From assembly GCF_001625085.1 (NCBI RefSeq), contig NZ_BDAW01000068.1, positions 1-45,999 of the forward strand: DNA of 45,999 nt, read 5' to 3'. The position numbers and the translations under genes are program-made. Source of the stretch: Nocardia acidivorans NBRC 108247 (GTDB lineage: Bacteria > Actinomycetota > Actinomycetes > Mycobacteriales > Mycobacteriaceae). Positions 19,311 to 28,326 of the stretch are shown here, in pieces. The notes beneath the pieces are model-generated. The model was not told the origin of the DNA. It did no database searches and was given only the letters and a program-made list of their open reading frames with translations. Every line of letters begins with the position of its first letter. The first letter of the stretch is position 1.

Positions 19311-20198
19311 CTACTGCGCGGCGACCGGTTCCCGGTCGGCGAAGCCGCCTTCGAGCACGCGGGCGGCGAACTCGAGGATGGTCGGCCGATCGTCATCGGC
19401 GCGCCACGCGACGGCCAGTTCGCACGGGGCCAAACCGGCGACGGGTCGCGCGGTCAGGCCGGGCCAGCGGTACATGGGCACATTGTTCTCGGCGAGCAGG
19501 CAGACGCCGAGTCCGAGCGAGACCGCCTCCAGGCGCTCCTCGGCGGTGGCCGCCTCGGCGCCGATCTTGGCCTGGCGACCGCCGCGGGCATCCGCGCCGA
19601 GCCAGAAGTCGCGGGCCGCACCGGCTTCGGCGGGCATGGCGATGAAGGGCTCATCGGCCAGGGCCGCGAATTCGATGGTCTCCTGCCCGGCGAGCGGGTG
19701 GTTCTCCGGCAGCAGCACCCAGCGCGGCTCCGTGCGCAGCACCTGCCATCGATACCGGCCGGTATCGGGTACGGGCAGCCACATGAGCGCCAGGTCCGCC
19801 TGGCGCCCGGCCAGGCCACTGGACGGGTCGGTCCAGGATGCGGAGTGCAGGGCGAGCCGGTGACCGCTGGCGCTCTCCAGATCGGTGATCAGGCCGCGGC
19901 CGATGGAGGATTGGATGCCGACGCGCAGCACCTCACCCGCCTCCTGCAGCGCGACATTGGTGACCTCCCAGAGCTCGAGGATGCGGCGCGCACCCTCCAG
20001 CAGTTCCTTGCCCGCGACAGTCAGGGCCACACTGCGCTGATTGCGGTCGAACAGGACCACGTCGAGCTGACGCTCCAGCTGCCGAATCTGCCGAGACAGC
20101 GTGGGCTGTGCGATGTGCAGCCGCTGGGCGGCGTTGGTGAAATGCAGTTCCTCAGCGACGGCGACGAAATACCGCAGGTCGCGCAAATGCGGGTCCAT
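19311..20198 (-). CDS. LysR-family transcriptional regulator
   Basis: A 295-residue LysR-type regulator, complete and of normal length. The N-terminal winged helix-turn-helix is LRYFVAVAEELHFTNAAQRLHIAQPTLSRQIRQLERQLDVVLFDRNQRSVALT, and the rest is a periplasmic-binding-protein-like effector domain ending in VARVLEGG-type sequence. LysR proteins bind T-N11-A sites and often control a divergent gene; here the upstream neighbour is hpt on the same strand, 384 bases away, so no target is evident. The amidase is convergent, which also makes it an uncertain target. The start ATG has AAGGGG just upstream. Confidence 0.92.
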   Translation of the reverse strand: MDPHLRDLRYFVAVAEELHFTNAAQRLHIAQPTLSRQIRQLERQLDVVLFDRNQRSVALTVAGKELLEGARRILELWEVTNVALQEAGEVLRVGIQSSIGRGLITDLESASGHRLALHSASWTDPSSGLAGRQADLALMWLPVPDTGRYRWQVLRTEPRWVLLPENHPLAGQETIEFAALADEPFIAMPAEAGAARDFWLGADARGGRQAKIGAEAATAEERLEAVSLGLGVCLLAENNVPMYRWPGLTARPVAGLAPCELAVAWRADDDRPTILEFAARVLEGGFADREPVAAQ

Positions 20199-20582
20199 AG
20201 CCCCTTGCTATCAGAATCGGTCTTGAATATCCAGCCGTATCCGACCCGAAAGTTTGAAATCGAGGCAGAAAACAGCCGTCAGGTTTGTTAAAGACAGCAT
20301 AGGACCAGCCCGAAACTTTCCGGTAACCGGCACCGCGAATTCCTGGCCATTCGCCCGAATGGGCACCCCCGAAATTCATGCGGTCATGTGACCAGCAGTA
20401 ACACACACCACGCTACACACCCCCGCCGACCGGCGCGACTCGACGGCCGACGCTCAGCAAAGGGGGCTCGCAACCGGTTTCACCGACCCCGCGCCTTCAG
20501 CGTGAGTTTCGTCACATCACAGCGGAAGACCGCCCACCGAATCCGGCGGACGGTCTCGTCGAGAGCGCTGAAACGGACGGAT
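20199..20582 (-). other. hpt-LysR intergenic region
   Basis: 384 bases between two minus-strand genes. The part near hpt holds an imperfect terminator hairpin (20528-20555). The rest, noticeably less GC-rich near 20200-20320, would carry the LysR promoter and possibly its autoregulatory site. I see no supported gene in it. Confidence 0.5.
20528..20555 (-). terminator. Imperfect hairpin terminator after hpt
   Basis: GACCGCCCACCG and CGGCGGACGGTC pair at 10 of 12 positions around the 4-base loop AATC, about 27 bases after the hpt stop. Confidence 0.5.
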
Positions 20583-21137
20583 TCAGCCGCCGTACACCTT
20601 CGGGTCCAAGGTGCCGATATAGGGCAGATCCCGGTACCGCTCCGCGTAATCCAGGCCGTAACCGACCACGAACTCGTTCGGAATATCGAAACCGACCGCC
20701 ATCACATCGACCTGGGTGCGCAGCGCGTCGGGCTTGCGCAGCAGCGTCACCACCTCCAGCGAGGCCGGATTGCGGCTGGACAGATTGCGCAGCAGCCACG
20801 ACAGCGTCAGACCGGAGTCGATGATGTCCTCGACGATGAGCACATTTCGCCCGGCGATGTCCTTGTCCAGATCCTTCATGATCCGCACCACGCCCGAGGA
20901 CGAGGTGGAGGAACCGTAGGAGGAGACCGCCATGAACTCCATCTGGGTGGGCACGGTCAGCCGCTTGGCCAGATCCGTCATGAAGAAGATCGCGCCCTTG
21001 AGTACGCCCACCAGCAGCAGATCACCCTCGGGAGCACCGGCGGGATAACGCTTGGCGACCAGTTCGGCGAGCTCATCGATCTTGCTCGCGATCTCGTCTT
21101 CGCTGATCAGCACCGACGCGATGTCATCCCCGTACAC
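20583..21137 (-). CDS. hpt: Hypoxanthine-guanine phosphoribosyltransferase
   Basis: Purine salvage enzyme that joins hypoxanthine or guanine to PRPP, making IMP or GMP. In 184 residues: a flexible-loop region FMAVSSYGSSTSSSGVVRI, the PRPP-binding motif VLIVEDIIDSGLTL, and the purine-binding region VGFDIPNEFVVGYGLDYAERYRDLPYIGTL, all closely matching the actinobacterial enzyme. The start is a GTG at 21137 with GAAGGGAA about ten bases before it. It lies 16 bases after tilS, so the two are very probably cotranscribed; the tilS-hpt pair is conserved widely in bacteria. A hairpin terminator follows. Confidence 0.96.
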   Translation of the reverse strand: MYGDDIASVLISEDEIASKIDELAELVAKRYPAGAPEGDLLLVGVLKGAIFFMTDLAKRLTVPTQMEFMAVSSYGSSTSSSGVVRIMKDLDKDIAGRNVLIVEDIIDSGLTLSWLLRNLSSRNPASLEVVTLLRKPDALRTQVDVMAVGFDIPNEFVVGYGLDYAERYRDLPYIGTLDPKVYGG

Positions 21138-21153
21138 GTGGCCTGGTTTCCCT

Positions 21154-22239
21154 TCAGTGATGATGTCGACCCCGATCGGGTTCGCTGTGGGTCAGTATGA
21201 GCCTGCCACGTTCACGCGCGGCAACCAACCTGGTCCCGCTGACCGCACCGCCGACCGCGACCCCGCCCTGCCCGCGCCAGTCGGTGACCAGCGCCTCGAC
21301 CGCGCGTAAATTGCTGTCCGTCAATGATTTTGCGCCGCCCGCCAGCAGCCATGCCCGAATGACGCGTCGCCGCAGCGCGGGCGCGGCAGTGGTGAGCGTC
21401 TCCAGAGTCAGGGCCGGGCCATCAATCGCGGCATTCAGCAAATTCTCGGCTAGCGCATCCAGGGTCGCGCCGTCCTCGCGCAGCTGAGCGGCGGTGCGGG
21501 CGAGCGCCGGGGCCACTCCCCCGCCGAGCACCTCCTCGAGCAGCGGCAGCACCTCGGTGCGCAGTCGTACGCGGGTGAAATCGGGGGACGAATTATGCGG
21601 ATCCTCCCAGGGCGTCAGCCCGAGATCCGCGCACAGTTGCCGAGTCACGGTGCGCCGCACACCGAGCAGCGGGCGACCCCAGGGTTCGGAGTACTCGGTC
21701 ATGCCCTGAATCGAACGGCCGCCGGATCCCCGCGCGAGGCCGAGCAATACGGTCTCGGCCTGGTCATCGAGGGTGTGCCCCAGGAGAACCGGCTTACCCG
21801 ATCGACTGCCGTGCGGCCGGGGATACGAGGCGCTCGGATCGGGGGCTCCCCGATCGATCCGCGGGGGCGAATGGTCCAATTCCAGCCGCGCCGCGTCCAG
21901 CGCGGCATATCGGGCGCGTCGAGCCGCCGCCTCGAGGCCGCCCCCGGTTCCCACTCCCACGGTGAGAACTCGCGCGGAACGACAGCCCAGGCGCAGGGCG
22001 GTCTCCGCCGCCCGCGCGGCGACCGCGGCCGACCCCTCCTGGAGGCCGTGATCGACGATGCACGCGTCCACCACCTCGGCCTCGACCACCGCCGTCGCCG
22101 TCAACGCCAAGGAGTCCGCCCCACCGGACAATCCGACGACGACCCCGCCGTCCGGCGCATAGCGGCCCAGCCAGTCCCGCACGGCATGACGCATCTCCAG
22201 CGCCGCACGCGTCTCGGGTAGCCGGGGACGGGAATTCAC
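21154..22239 (-). CDS. tilS: tRNA(Ile)-lysidine synthase
   Basis: Modifies C34 of the CAU anticodon of one tRNA-Ile to lysidine, changing its codon from AUG to AUA; this is an essential step. The ATP pyrophosphatase loop is SGGADSLALT near residue 39, followed by CIVDHGLQEGS, GLEAAARRARYAAL, LLGHTLDDQAETVLLGLARGSG and WGRPLLGVRRTVTR, all family landmarks, with LRTEVLPLLEEVLGGGVAPAL beyond. The 361-residue length suits the short actinobacterial form. The GTG at 22239 fits the usual N-terminus but lacks a well-spaced ribosome binding site, and an internal ATG about 16 codons later is possible. Compared with the mycobacterial protein it has an insert of about 20 residues (HSPPRIDRGAPDPSASYPRP) before the LDDQAE motif. 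Confidence 0.93.
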   Translation of the reverse strand: MNSRPRLPETRAALEMRHAVRDWLGRYAPDGGVVVGLSGGADSLALTATAVVEAEVVDACIVDHGLQEGSAAVAARAAETALRLGCRSARVLTVGVGTGGGLEAAARRARYAALDAARLELDHSPPRIDRGAPDPSASYPRPHGSRSGKPVLLGHTLDDQAETVLLGLARGSGGRSIQGMTEYSEPWGRPLLGVRRTVTRQLCADLGLTPWEDPHNSSPDFTRVRLRTEVLPLLEEVLGGGVAPALARTAAQLREDGATLDALAENLLNAAIDGPALTLETLTTAAPALRRRVIRAWLLAGGAKSLTDSNLRAVEALVTDWRGQGGVAVGGAVSGTRLVAARERGRLILTHSEPDRGRHHH

Positions 22240-22346
22240 TCCCAGATCGTCGCACGACGGTGCCGGGCGACCACCGGCCCTCGTGCGGAGTGGGCTGTCG
22301 CGCCCCATGCGCGAGGCCCGTGGACCGATCGCGCGGGGTGCGCCGC

Positions 22347-23513
22347 TCAGCCCACTACGCGATCGACCCAGCGCCGCGGGGTACCGATCTCATCGGTGCG
22401 CGGCAGGGTGTCCGCATCGGTCCAGATGGTGTTGAACCGATCCATGCCGACGGTGTCCACCACCTCGTCCACGAACGCCTTGCCCCGAACGTATTGCGCC
22501 ACTTTGGCATCCATGCCCAGCAGCGCGCGGAGTAGTCGCTGCAGCGGATTGCCGGGCCGCTTGCGCCGCTGATCGAAGGCCGCGCGAATGCGGGTCACCG
22601 ACGGCACCACGGCCGGGCCCACCGCATCCATCACGTGATCGGCGTGGCCCTCCAGCAGCGTGCCGAGCATGAGCATCCGGTCCAGCGCCTCGCGCTGCGG
22701 TTCGGCCTGGGTGGCGCGCAGCAGGCCGACCATGCCGCCCGCCGGATCCTCGATACCGCGGCGGCGATCCCGCACCGCCTCCAGCAGGCGGCCGAGCATA
22801 TCGGCCATGGGTTCCTCCCCGGCCTCGCCGAGGATCTCCACATTGCGCTGCATATAGTCGGCCAGCCACGGCGCGGAGGAGAACTGCACGCGATGGGTCA
22901 CCTCGTGCAGGCATACCCAGAGCCGGAAATCGCTGGACGGCACGCCGAGTGCGCGCTCCACCGCCATGATGTTGGGCGCCACCAGCAGCAGGGTGCCGTC
23001 CGGACCGCTGAACGGGTCGTACTGACCCAGGATCGCGGTGGACAGGAACGCCAGCATGGCCCCGGCCTGCACACCCGCCGGTTTGCCGACGAATCTGCCC
23101 TTGCCACCGGCTTCGACGCCGGTTCCGGTGAGCTGGGCCATGGACTCCGCGGCGGCCGCGATCCAGCCCTTGCGATCCACCACCCGCGCCTCGGGCACGG
23201 CGAACCCGTCGAGCAGACCGCTCACTTCGCGCACCGGGCCCTCGGCCCGCCGGGAGGCCTCGGCCAGCTCCAGCACCGCCTGCTCGGCCGAATAACGCGT
23301 GGTGCGCGGTCCGGAGGGCGCCAGCGCGGCGCCGGTGCGCGCGGCGATACCCCAGTCGACCGATCCGGTCAGCGAGTTCTTCAACCGCACCGGTTCCCGA
23401 GTGTCGGTGGTCACGACCTCACCGCCCGCGTATTCGGTTCCGCCGGAAGCATTCTCATCGGCACGACCTGTCTCTGCGCCCGGCCGGTCGGCAGGGTGTT
23501 CGGGTCCGGTCAT
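22347..23513 (-). CDS. Zinc-dependent metalloprotease (DUF2342 type)
   Basis: A 388-residue protein of an actinobacterial family with a zinc-peptidase core. The motif LHEVTHRVQF contains HExxH, and downstream LEGHADHVMDAVG supplies a probable third zinc ligand; conserved features TAILGQYDPF and LLVAPNI are also typical. Older annotations link the family loosely to coenzyme F420, but no role is established. No signal peptide is visible, so it is probably cytoplasmic. The ATG at 23513 follows GGGTGGA with good spacing. It lies 13 bases after dacB and upstream of tilS, in the same order as in Mycobacterium tuberculosis (dacB-protease-tilS-hpt), so it is likely in one operon with dacB. Confidence 0.9.
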   Translation of the reverse strand: MTGPEHPADRPGAETGRADENASGGTEYAGGEVVTTDTREPVRLKNSLTGSVDWGIAARTGAALAPSGPRTTRYSAEQAVLELAEASRRAEGPVREVSGLLDGFAVPEARVVDRKGWIAAAAESMAQLTGTGVEAGGKGRFVGKPAGVQAGAMLAFLSTAILGQYDPFSGPDGTLLLVAPNIMAVERALGVPSSDFRLWVCLHEVTHRVQFSSAPWLADYMQRNVEILGEAGEEPMADMLGRLLEAVRDRRRGIEDPAGGMVGLLRATQAEPQREALDRMLMLGTLLEGHADHVMDAVGPAVVPSVTRIRAAFDQRRKRPGNPLQRLLRALLGMDAKVAQYVRGKAFVDEVVDTVGMDRFNTIWTDADTLPRTDEIGTPRRWVDRVVG

Positions 23514-23526
23514 AGTTATCCACCCG

Positions 23527-24981
23527 TCAGGAGCAGCCACAGTTGCGCAGTGCGGCTGCGATGGCGTCCAATGCGGGGCGACTCTGTTCGGGCAGCCGCT
23601 GATTGGACATCAGCGCGAAGGTCAGTACGCGCCCATCGCGATCCAGCACATATCCGACCAACGCGCTCGCCACGTCCAGAGTTCCGGTCTTGGCGCGCAC
23701 CCAGCCCGCGCCCGCCCGATCGCGGCTGGTGTAGCGCTCGGACAGCGAGCCGGTGGCCCCGGCCACGGGCAGATAGTCGAGCAGGCCGGCGAGCGGATCC
23801 GGCACGGCGTTCGCGGTCCCGGTCACACTCGAATTGCCCTGTCCGTCACCGCTGTTGGGCAGCGCCGCGACGGTGACGATGCGATCCAGCAGGCGCGGCG
23901 GAATCAGATCGTCCACCGAGAGTCCACTGGCGTCCAGCAGGGTGAGGCCGTTGGTGTCGAATCCGGCGGCGCGCAGCGTGGTCGCCATGGCGGTGACCGT
24001 CCCGGTGAACGAGGCCTCCGAGCCCGCGGCGACGGCGATTTCCCGGCCGATGGTCTCGGCCAGCACATCATCGGAGTGAACCATCATGTCGCGCAGGCGA
24101 TCCCGCAGCGGTGCGGACTGCACCGACGCAACCTTGGCCGCACCCGCGTGCGCGGTGCCGAGCCGGACCTTGGCCGGATCGAGTCCCAGCTCCTGTGCGA
24201 GCCTGCGACCGGCGTCGAGCCCCGGGGTGGCCGAGCGCGGCGAGTACTCGACCAGCGGATTCAACCGCCCGCCGTCGATCATCACCGGATCGATGGGTGC
24301 GATGGACCCGCCGCCGATATCGGCCGGATCCCAGCCCTGCGCCATGGTCGATCCGGTGTACGCCGAGGTGTCCACCACAATGGTGTCCGGCTTGTGACCG
24401 GAGGATTTGATCTGCGCCACCAGATCCGAGAGCTTCGGCCCGTCCGGGTAGTAGCCCTTACCGTCCGGTTGCGCGGTCAGCGTGGGATCGCCGCCGCCGA
24501 CCAGCACCAGCTCATTGGCGGCCGCGCCCGTCACCACCTGCGTGGTCACCCGATGGTCCGGCGGCAGCGCCAGCAGCGCGGCGGCCGTGGTGAGCACCTT
24601 GGCGGTGGAAGCCGGAATCATCGGCTTGTCCGGATCGGTGGTCCACAGCACCTTGCCGCTGTCGGCATCGGAGACCGAGGCGGCGAAGGTGCCCAGATCC
24701 GGATTGCCCACCACCGGGGCCAGCGCCGCGGCCAAACCCTTGGCGGTCGGGGCGGGCGCGGTCGGCGGCGCGGGCGCGACCTGCGGCAGCGGCTGAGTCG
24801 GCGACGGCGGATCGGCGATCGTCAAGCCCCCGTGCCGGAACTCGTCCGTCCACGGTTTCAGCGTCACGATCACACCCGCGGCGATACCCAGCACCACGAC
24901 CACCACCGATGCCACCAGGATCCAGGTCTTCCGACGCCGCTTGGCTTCCAGCCCACCGATGTTCTGCTTGTTCCGAGCCAC
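23527..24981 (-). CDS. dacB: D-alanyl-D-alanine carboxypeptidase/endopeptidase (PBP4)
   Basis: Class C penicillin-binding protein that trims or opens peptidoglycan cross-links outside the membrane. In 484 residues: a cytoplasmic Lys/Arg patch, a membrane anchor near 20-42 (WILVASVVVVVLGIAAGVIV), a Pro-rich stretch, the catalytic Ser125 and Lys128 in PASTAK, the SxN-equivalent motif in MVHSDDVLAE, and KTGT from Lys431. The C-terminus ends in NCGCS. The GTG at 24981 has GGGAGA upstream and gives the basic N-terminus expected for a signal anchor. It is divergent from ppa, as in mycobacteria, and followed closely by the metalloprotease gene. Confidence 0.94.
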   Translation of the reverse strand: MARNKQNIGGLEAKRRRKTWILVASVVVVVLGIAAGVIVTLKPWTDEFRHGGLTIADPPSPTQPLPQVAPAPPTAPAPTAKGLAAALAPVVGNPDLGTFAASVSDADSGKVLWTTDPDKPMIPASTAKVLTTAAALLALPPDHRVTTQVVTGAAANELVLVGGGDPTLTAQPDGKGYYPDGPKLSDLVAQIKSSGHKPDTIVVDTSAYTGSTMAQGWDPADIGGGSIAPIDPVMIDGGRLNPLVEYSPRSATPGLDAGRRLAQELGLDPAKVRLGTAHAGAAKVASVQSAPLRDRLRDMMVHSDDVLAETIGREIAVAAGSEASFTGTVTAMATTLRAAGFDTNGLTLLDASGLSVDDLIPPRLLDRIVTVAALPNSGDGQGNSSVTGTANAVPDPLAGLLDYLPVAGATGSLSERYTSRDRAGAGWVRAKTGTLDVASALVGYVLDRDGRVLTFALMSNQRLPEQSRPALDAIAAALRNCGCS

Positions 24982-25114
24982 CTGCCGCCGTCTCCCTGAT
25001 ACCCGTCCCTGCCGAACCCACGCATCCGGGGACCACACTATCCTCGTTGCGCAGTCGTTCCCCCGAACGAGCTGGCGAGTCGGCAGCCATACCCGCACCG
25101 AAGAAGGAGATGAC
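24982..25114. promoter_or_regulatory. dacB-ppa divergent promoter region
   Basis: 133 bases with promoters in both directions. On the minus strand TAGTGT (around 25038-25043) is a candidate -10 box for dacB; ppa has a strong AAGAAGGAGA ribosome binding site at 25101-25110. Confidence 0.4.
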
Positions 25115-25606
25115 GTGGAGTTCGACGTCACCATCGAGATCCCCCGGGGTCAGCGCAACAAGTACGAGGTAGACCACGAGACCGGCCGGGTGCGGCTGGA
25201 CCGCTACCTGTACACGCCGATGATGTACCCGGCCGACTACGGCTACATCGAGAACACCCTCGGCGGCGACGGCGATCCGCTGGATTGCATGGTGCTGCTG
25301 CCCGAGCCCGTGTTCCCGGGTGTGCTGGTCGAGGCCCGTCCGGTGGGCGTGCTCATCATGAGCGATGAGGCCGGCACCGACGAGAAGCTGGTCGCGGTCC
25401 CGAACAAGGACAAGCGCTGGGATCACATCCAGGACGTCGAGGACATCCCGGAGTTCCAGCGCAAGGAGATCGCGCACTTCTTCGAGCGCTACAAGGATCT
25501 GGAGCCCGGTAAGTGGGTCAAGGTCGAGGGCTGGGAGAACCGCGCCAAGGCCGAGAGCCTGGTCACCGAGGCGTACGCGCGGTTGCAGGAGCAGGGCGGG
25601 CACTGA
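25115..25606 (+). CDS. ppa: Inorganic pyrophosphatase (family I)
   Basis: Hydrolyses pyrophosphate to phosphate, pulling biosynthetic reactions forward; cytoplasmic and normally essential. The 163-residue protein carries the family landmarks EIPRGQRNKYEVD, YPADYGYIENT, the metal-binding DGDPLDCMVLL, and NKDKRWDHIQDVEDIP with the mycobacterial-type His next to the active site. The length equals that of the mycobacterial enzyme. The GTG at 25115 is fixed by a very good GAAGGAGA five bases upstream. It is monocistronic and converges on the MFS gene, with only 12 bases between their stops. Confidence 0.97.
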   Translation: MEFDVTIEIPRGQRNKYEVDHETGRVRLDRYLYTPMMYPADYGYIENTLGGDGDPLDCMVLLPEPVFPGVLVEARPVGVLIMSDEAGTDEKLVAVPNKDKRWDHIQDVEDIPEFQRKEIAHFFERYKDLEPGKWVKVEGWENRAKAESLVTEAYARLQEQGGH

Positions 25607-25618
25607 GCTCGGCTCGAA

Positions 25619-27283
25619 TCACGCGGCGGGTGGTGCGGTGTGCGCGCCGCCCGCCGTTGTTCGCAGCGGCACTTCCTTCCAGAAGGCCACCAGAATCAAC
25701 GCCAGCAGCGCCACCCCGGAGGTGGTGAGGAATACCGTGGACAGCGATTCCGCGAAACCCACCTGAAAAGGCTTGGCCAGCACCGGATTCAGCTTCTGGA
25801 TCACCGAACTGTCACTGAGCACGCTCTGCGCGGTCGCGGTGTCCTGTTTCAAAAGCCCTTGTGAGAGCGCCATATCCGCCGGATTGCCATCGTGCGCGCC
25901 CTGGAGCAGCGCCCGCTGAAATTCCGGATCAGGGCTCGCCGCAATGAGTTCGGTGCGAATATTCGGACTCAGCCGCGTGAACAACACCGACAGGAAGACC
26001 GCCGCGCCCAGGGTGCCGCCGATCTGCCGGAAGAACGTGGCCGCCGCCGTCGAGACGCCCATATCCCTGGGCGGCAACGCATTCTGCAGCGCGATGATGA
26101 GCGGCTGCATGAGATTGCCCAGCCCGAACCCCACGCACAGCATGAACAGCACCACGAGCCAGTACGAGGTGTCGGCCTTCAGATAGTGCAGCAGGAACAG
26201 CCCGAGGGTGATCATCCCCGCGCCGATCAGCGTGTAGACCTTGTAACGACCGGTTCGGGAGATCAACTGCCCGGAGATGATCGAGCCGACCATCATGCCC
26301 AGCACCATGGGCAGCATCTGCAAACCGCCGATCATGGGGCTCGCCCCGCGCACCGCCTGCAAATACTGCGGCAGCAACAGGATTCCGCCGAACATGCCGG
26401 CGCCCACCACGAACGAGATCACCACGCCCAAGGCGAAGGTCCGGTTCTCGAAGATGCGCAGCGGGATCAGCGCGGCCTCGCCCAGCATCGCCTCCACCGC
26501 GACGAAACCGATGACGCCGAGTGTGCCGATGACGTAGCAGAGCACCGATCGCGTACTGCCCCAACCCCATTCGCGACCCTGCTCGGCCACGATCAGCAAC
26601 GGCGTGATGCCGATGGCCAGTACCAGCGCACCCCAGTAGTCCACGCGATCACGCGAGCGCTCCCGCGCGGGCAGACGCAGCGCCCGGGTCACCACCAGCA
26701 GGGTGAACATGCCGATCGGCACATTGACCAGGAACACCCAGCGCCACCCCGAGATGCCGAGAATGCTCTCCTGCCCGGCGAACAATCCGCCCAGCACCGG
26801 CCCGAGCACACTCGAGGTGCCGAATACGGCCAGGAAGTAGCCCTGATACTTCGCGCGCTCGCGCGGGCTGACGATATCGCCGACGATGGTGAGCGCCAGC
26901 GACATCAGCCCGCCCGCGCCCAATCCCTGCACGGCGCGGAAAGCGGCCAGCTCGTACATGGAGTGCGCGAACGCGCAGAGCAGTGAACCGGTCAGGAAGA
27001 TGGTGATGGCCGCCAGATAGAAGGGCTTGCGGCCGTACATATCCGAGAGTTTGCCGTACAGCGGTGTGGCCAGCGTGGCGCTGATCAGATACGCCGTGGT
27101 CGCCCACACCTGTAGCGAATACGCGTGCAGGTCATCGGCGATGGTGCGAATCGCGGTGGACACGATGGTCTGGTCGAGCGCCGCCAGCAGGATGCCGAGC
27201 AGCAGCCCGCTGAGAATCACCAGAATCTGCCGATGGGTGAAGCCACCCTCATCGGTCGACGAGCTCACCTCGGATGTAGCCAT
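25619..27283 (-). CDS. MFS multidrug exporter, DHA2 (14-helix) family
   Basis: A 554-residue proton-driven exporter of the EmrB/QacA group. Fourteen hydrophobic segments can be followed; helix 1 contains the DHA2 motif LAALDQTIVSTAIRTI, the loop between helices 2 and 3 the MFS signature GKLSDMYGRKP, and helix 5 the antiporter motif GPVLGGLF. Such proteins export drugs, dyes or own metabolites; the substrate is open. The ATG at 27283 has AGGG eight bases before it. A perfect hairpin (27301-27325) lies in its leader, close to the ribosome binding site. It follows the enoyl-CoA hydratase on the same strand. Confidence 0.93.
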   Translation of the reverse strand: MATSEVSSSTDEGGFTHRQILVILSGLLLGILLAALDQTIVSTAIRTIADDLHAYSLQVWATTAYLISATLATPLYGKLSDMYGRKPFYLAAITIFLTGSLLCAFAHSMYELAAFRAVQGLGAGGLMSLALTIVGDIVSPRERAKYQGYFLAVFGTSSVLGPVLGGLFAGQESILGISGWRWVFLVNVPIGMFTLLVVTRALRLPARERSRDRVDYWGALVLAIGITPLLIVAEQGREWGWGSTRSVLCYVIGTLGVIGFVAVEAMLGEAALIPLRIFENRTFALGVVISFVVGAGMFGGILLLPQYLQAVRGASPMIGGLQMLPMVLGMMVGSIISGQLISRTGRYKVYTLIGAGMITLGLFLLHYLKADTSYWLVVLFMLCVGFGLGNLMQPLIIALQNALPPRDMGVSTAAATFFRQIGGTLGAAVFLSVLFTRLSPNIRTELIAASPDPEFQRALLQGAHDGNPADMALSQGLLKQDTATAQSVLSDSSVIQKLNPVLAKPFQVGFAESLSTVFLTTSGVALLALILVAFWKEVPLRTTAGGAHTAPPAA

Positions 27284-27300
27284 GACCAACCCTCCCCGGT

Positions 27301-27366
27301 CCCTCGCTCACGATAAGCGCGAGGGAACCGGGAGGCCAGGGGTTTCCGGGCCGGAGCACCGGAGAC
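27301..27366 (-). terminator. Two hairpins between the crotonase and MFS genes
   Basis: Read on the minus strand, an 8-base near-perfect stem (27342-27366) follows the crotonase stop and could terminate it. A perfect 7-base stem CCCTCGC/GCGAGGG (27301-27325) then lies in the MFS leader, five or so bases from the ribosome binding site. Confidence 0.4.
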
Positions 27367-27378
27367 TTTCGAGAGTTG

Positions 27379-28200
27379 TTACTTCCCTTGGAACTTCGGG
27401 GGGCGCTTTTCGAAGACGGCCTGGATCGCCTCGGTCAGATCCTGCGAGGGCAGGAAGGCCGAATTCCAGGCCGAGACGTAGCGCAGCCCGTCCGCGACCT
27501 TGCCCGCCTTGGGCTGATCCAGCACATCCTTGATGCCCTGCACCACCAGCGGCGGATTCTCGGCGATCTCGCGGGCCAGCGCGTACGCCGCGTCCAGCAC
27601 CGCGTCGCGATCGGCGAAGACGTCGTTGATCAAACCGATCTTCTCCGCGCGGGCGGCATCGATATCCTTGCCGGTGTAGGCGAGTTCGCGCAGATGCCCC
27701 TCACCGATGATCCCCGGAAGCCGGTGCAGCGAACCGATATCCGCGACGATGGCCACCTTGGCCTCGCGCAGACTGAACTTCGCCTCGGCGCTGGCCAGCC
27801 GGATATCGGCGGCCGCGATCAGATCGAGCCCGCCGCCGATGCACCAGCCCGAGACCGCCGCGATCACCGGCTTGCGGCAATCGGCGACCGCGGTGACCGA
27901 GGCCTGCATCTCGCGCACATGCCGCAGGAAGTCGGTGCGCGGTCCGGCGAGCGCCTTATCGGCGAGCAGCGGCCCGAACAGCGGGCTCATGGCGGGCAGG
28001 TCCAGCCCGTAGGAGAAGTGCTTGCCCGAGCCGGTCAGGACAATGGCCCGCACCTGCGGATCCTCGTCCAGCTCGCGGAAGATGAGCGGCAGTTCGCGCC
28101 AGAAGTCCGGGCCCATGGCATTGCCTTTGCCGGGACCGGTCAGCGTCACCGTCGCGATGTGGTCCTTGCTTTCGACCTCGAAAGCCTTCCAATCGGTCAT
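27379..28200 (-). CDS. Enoyl-CoA hydratase/isomerase (crotonase) family protein
   Basis: A 273-residue crotonase-fold enzyme acting on a CoA thioester in fatty acid or aromatic breakdown. Oxyanion-hole segments are seen as GSGKHFSYGLDLPAM and GWCIGGGLDLIAAADIRLAS; the residue pattern DIGSLHRLPGIIGEG, with Asp in place of the usual Glu and typical of dienoyl-CoA isomerase-like members, suggests isomerase rather than hydratase activity. The protein ends in KRPPKFQGK, a common tail. The ATG at 28200 lies six bases after TACGCT, fitting a leaderless start. It is divergent from the YbaK gene. Confidence 0.9.
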   Translation of the reverse strand: MTDWKAFEVESKDHIATVTLTGPGKGNAMGPDFWRELPLIFRELDEDPQVRAIVLTGSGKHFSYGLDLPAMSPLFGPLLADKALAGPRTDFLRHVREMQASVTAVADCRKPVIAAVSGWCIGGGLDLIAAADIRLASAEAKFSLREAKVAIVADIGSLHRLPGIIGEGHLRELAYTGKDIDAARAEKIGLINDVFADRDAVLDAAYALAREIAENPPLVVQGIKDVLDQPKAGKVADGLRYVSAWNSAFLPSQDLTEAIQAVFEKRPPKFQGK

Positions 28201-28206
28201 CGGTCC

Positions 28207-28212
28207 AGCGTA
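28207..28212 (-). promoter_or_regulatory. TACGCT -10 box, leaderless start of crotonase
   Basis: On the minus strand TACGCT is followed by six bases and the ATG at 28200, leaving no room for a ribosome binding site. Confidence 0.4.
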
Positions 28213-28313
28213 TCGGGGGTGCGGAGGGCATGGGCGGGCGGTGTGAATCCGATGCGCAATCCGCTGTCCCGCATCGCTTTCCGCACTACCGGGCACATTC
28301 ACCGCAATCGCTC

Positions 28314-28319
28314 TACTCT
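28314..28319 (+). promoter_or_regulatory. TACTCT -10 box, leaderless start of YbaK gene
   Basis: TACTCT, seven bases, then the ATG at 28327. Sequence and spacing are identical to those at the DUF2277 gene. Confidence 0.5.
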
Positions 28320-28326
28320 GGGTGGC

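Noticed and set aside
20152..20406. 84-residue minus-strand frame upstream of the LysR gene
   Set aside because: No ribosome binding site, composition unlike a protein, and overlap with the regulator's start and promoter.
23299..24999. 566-residue open frame opposite dacB
   Set aside because: Shadow of dacB with Arg/Gly/His-rich composition.
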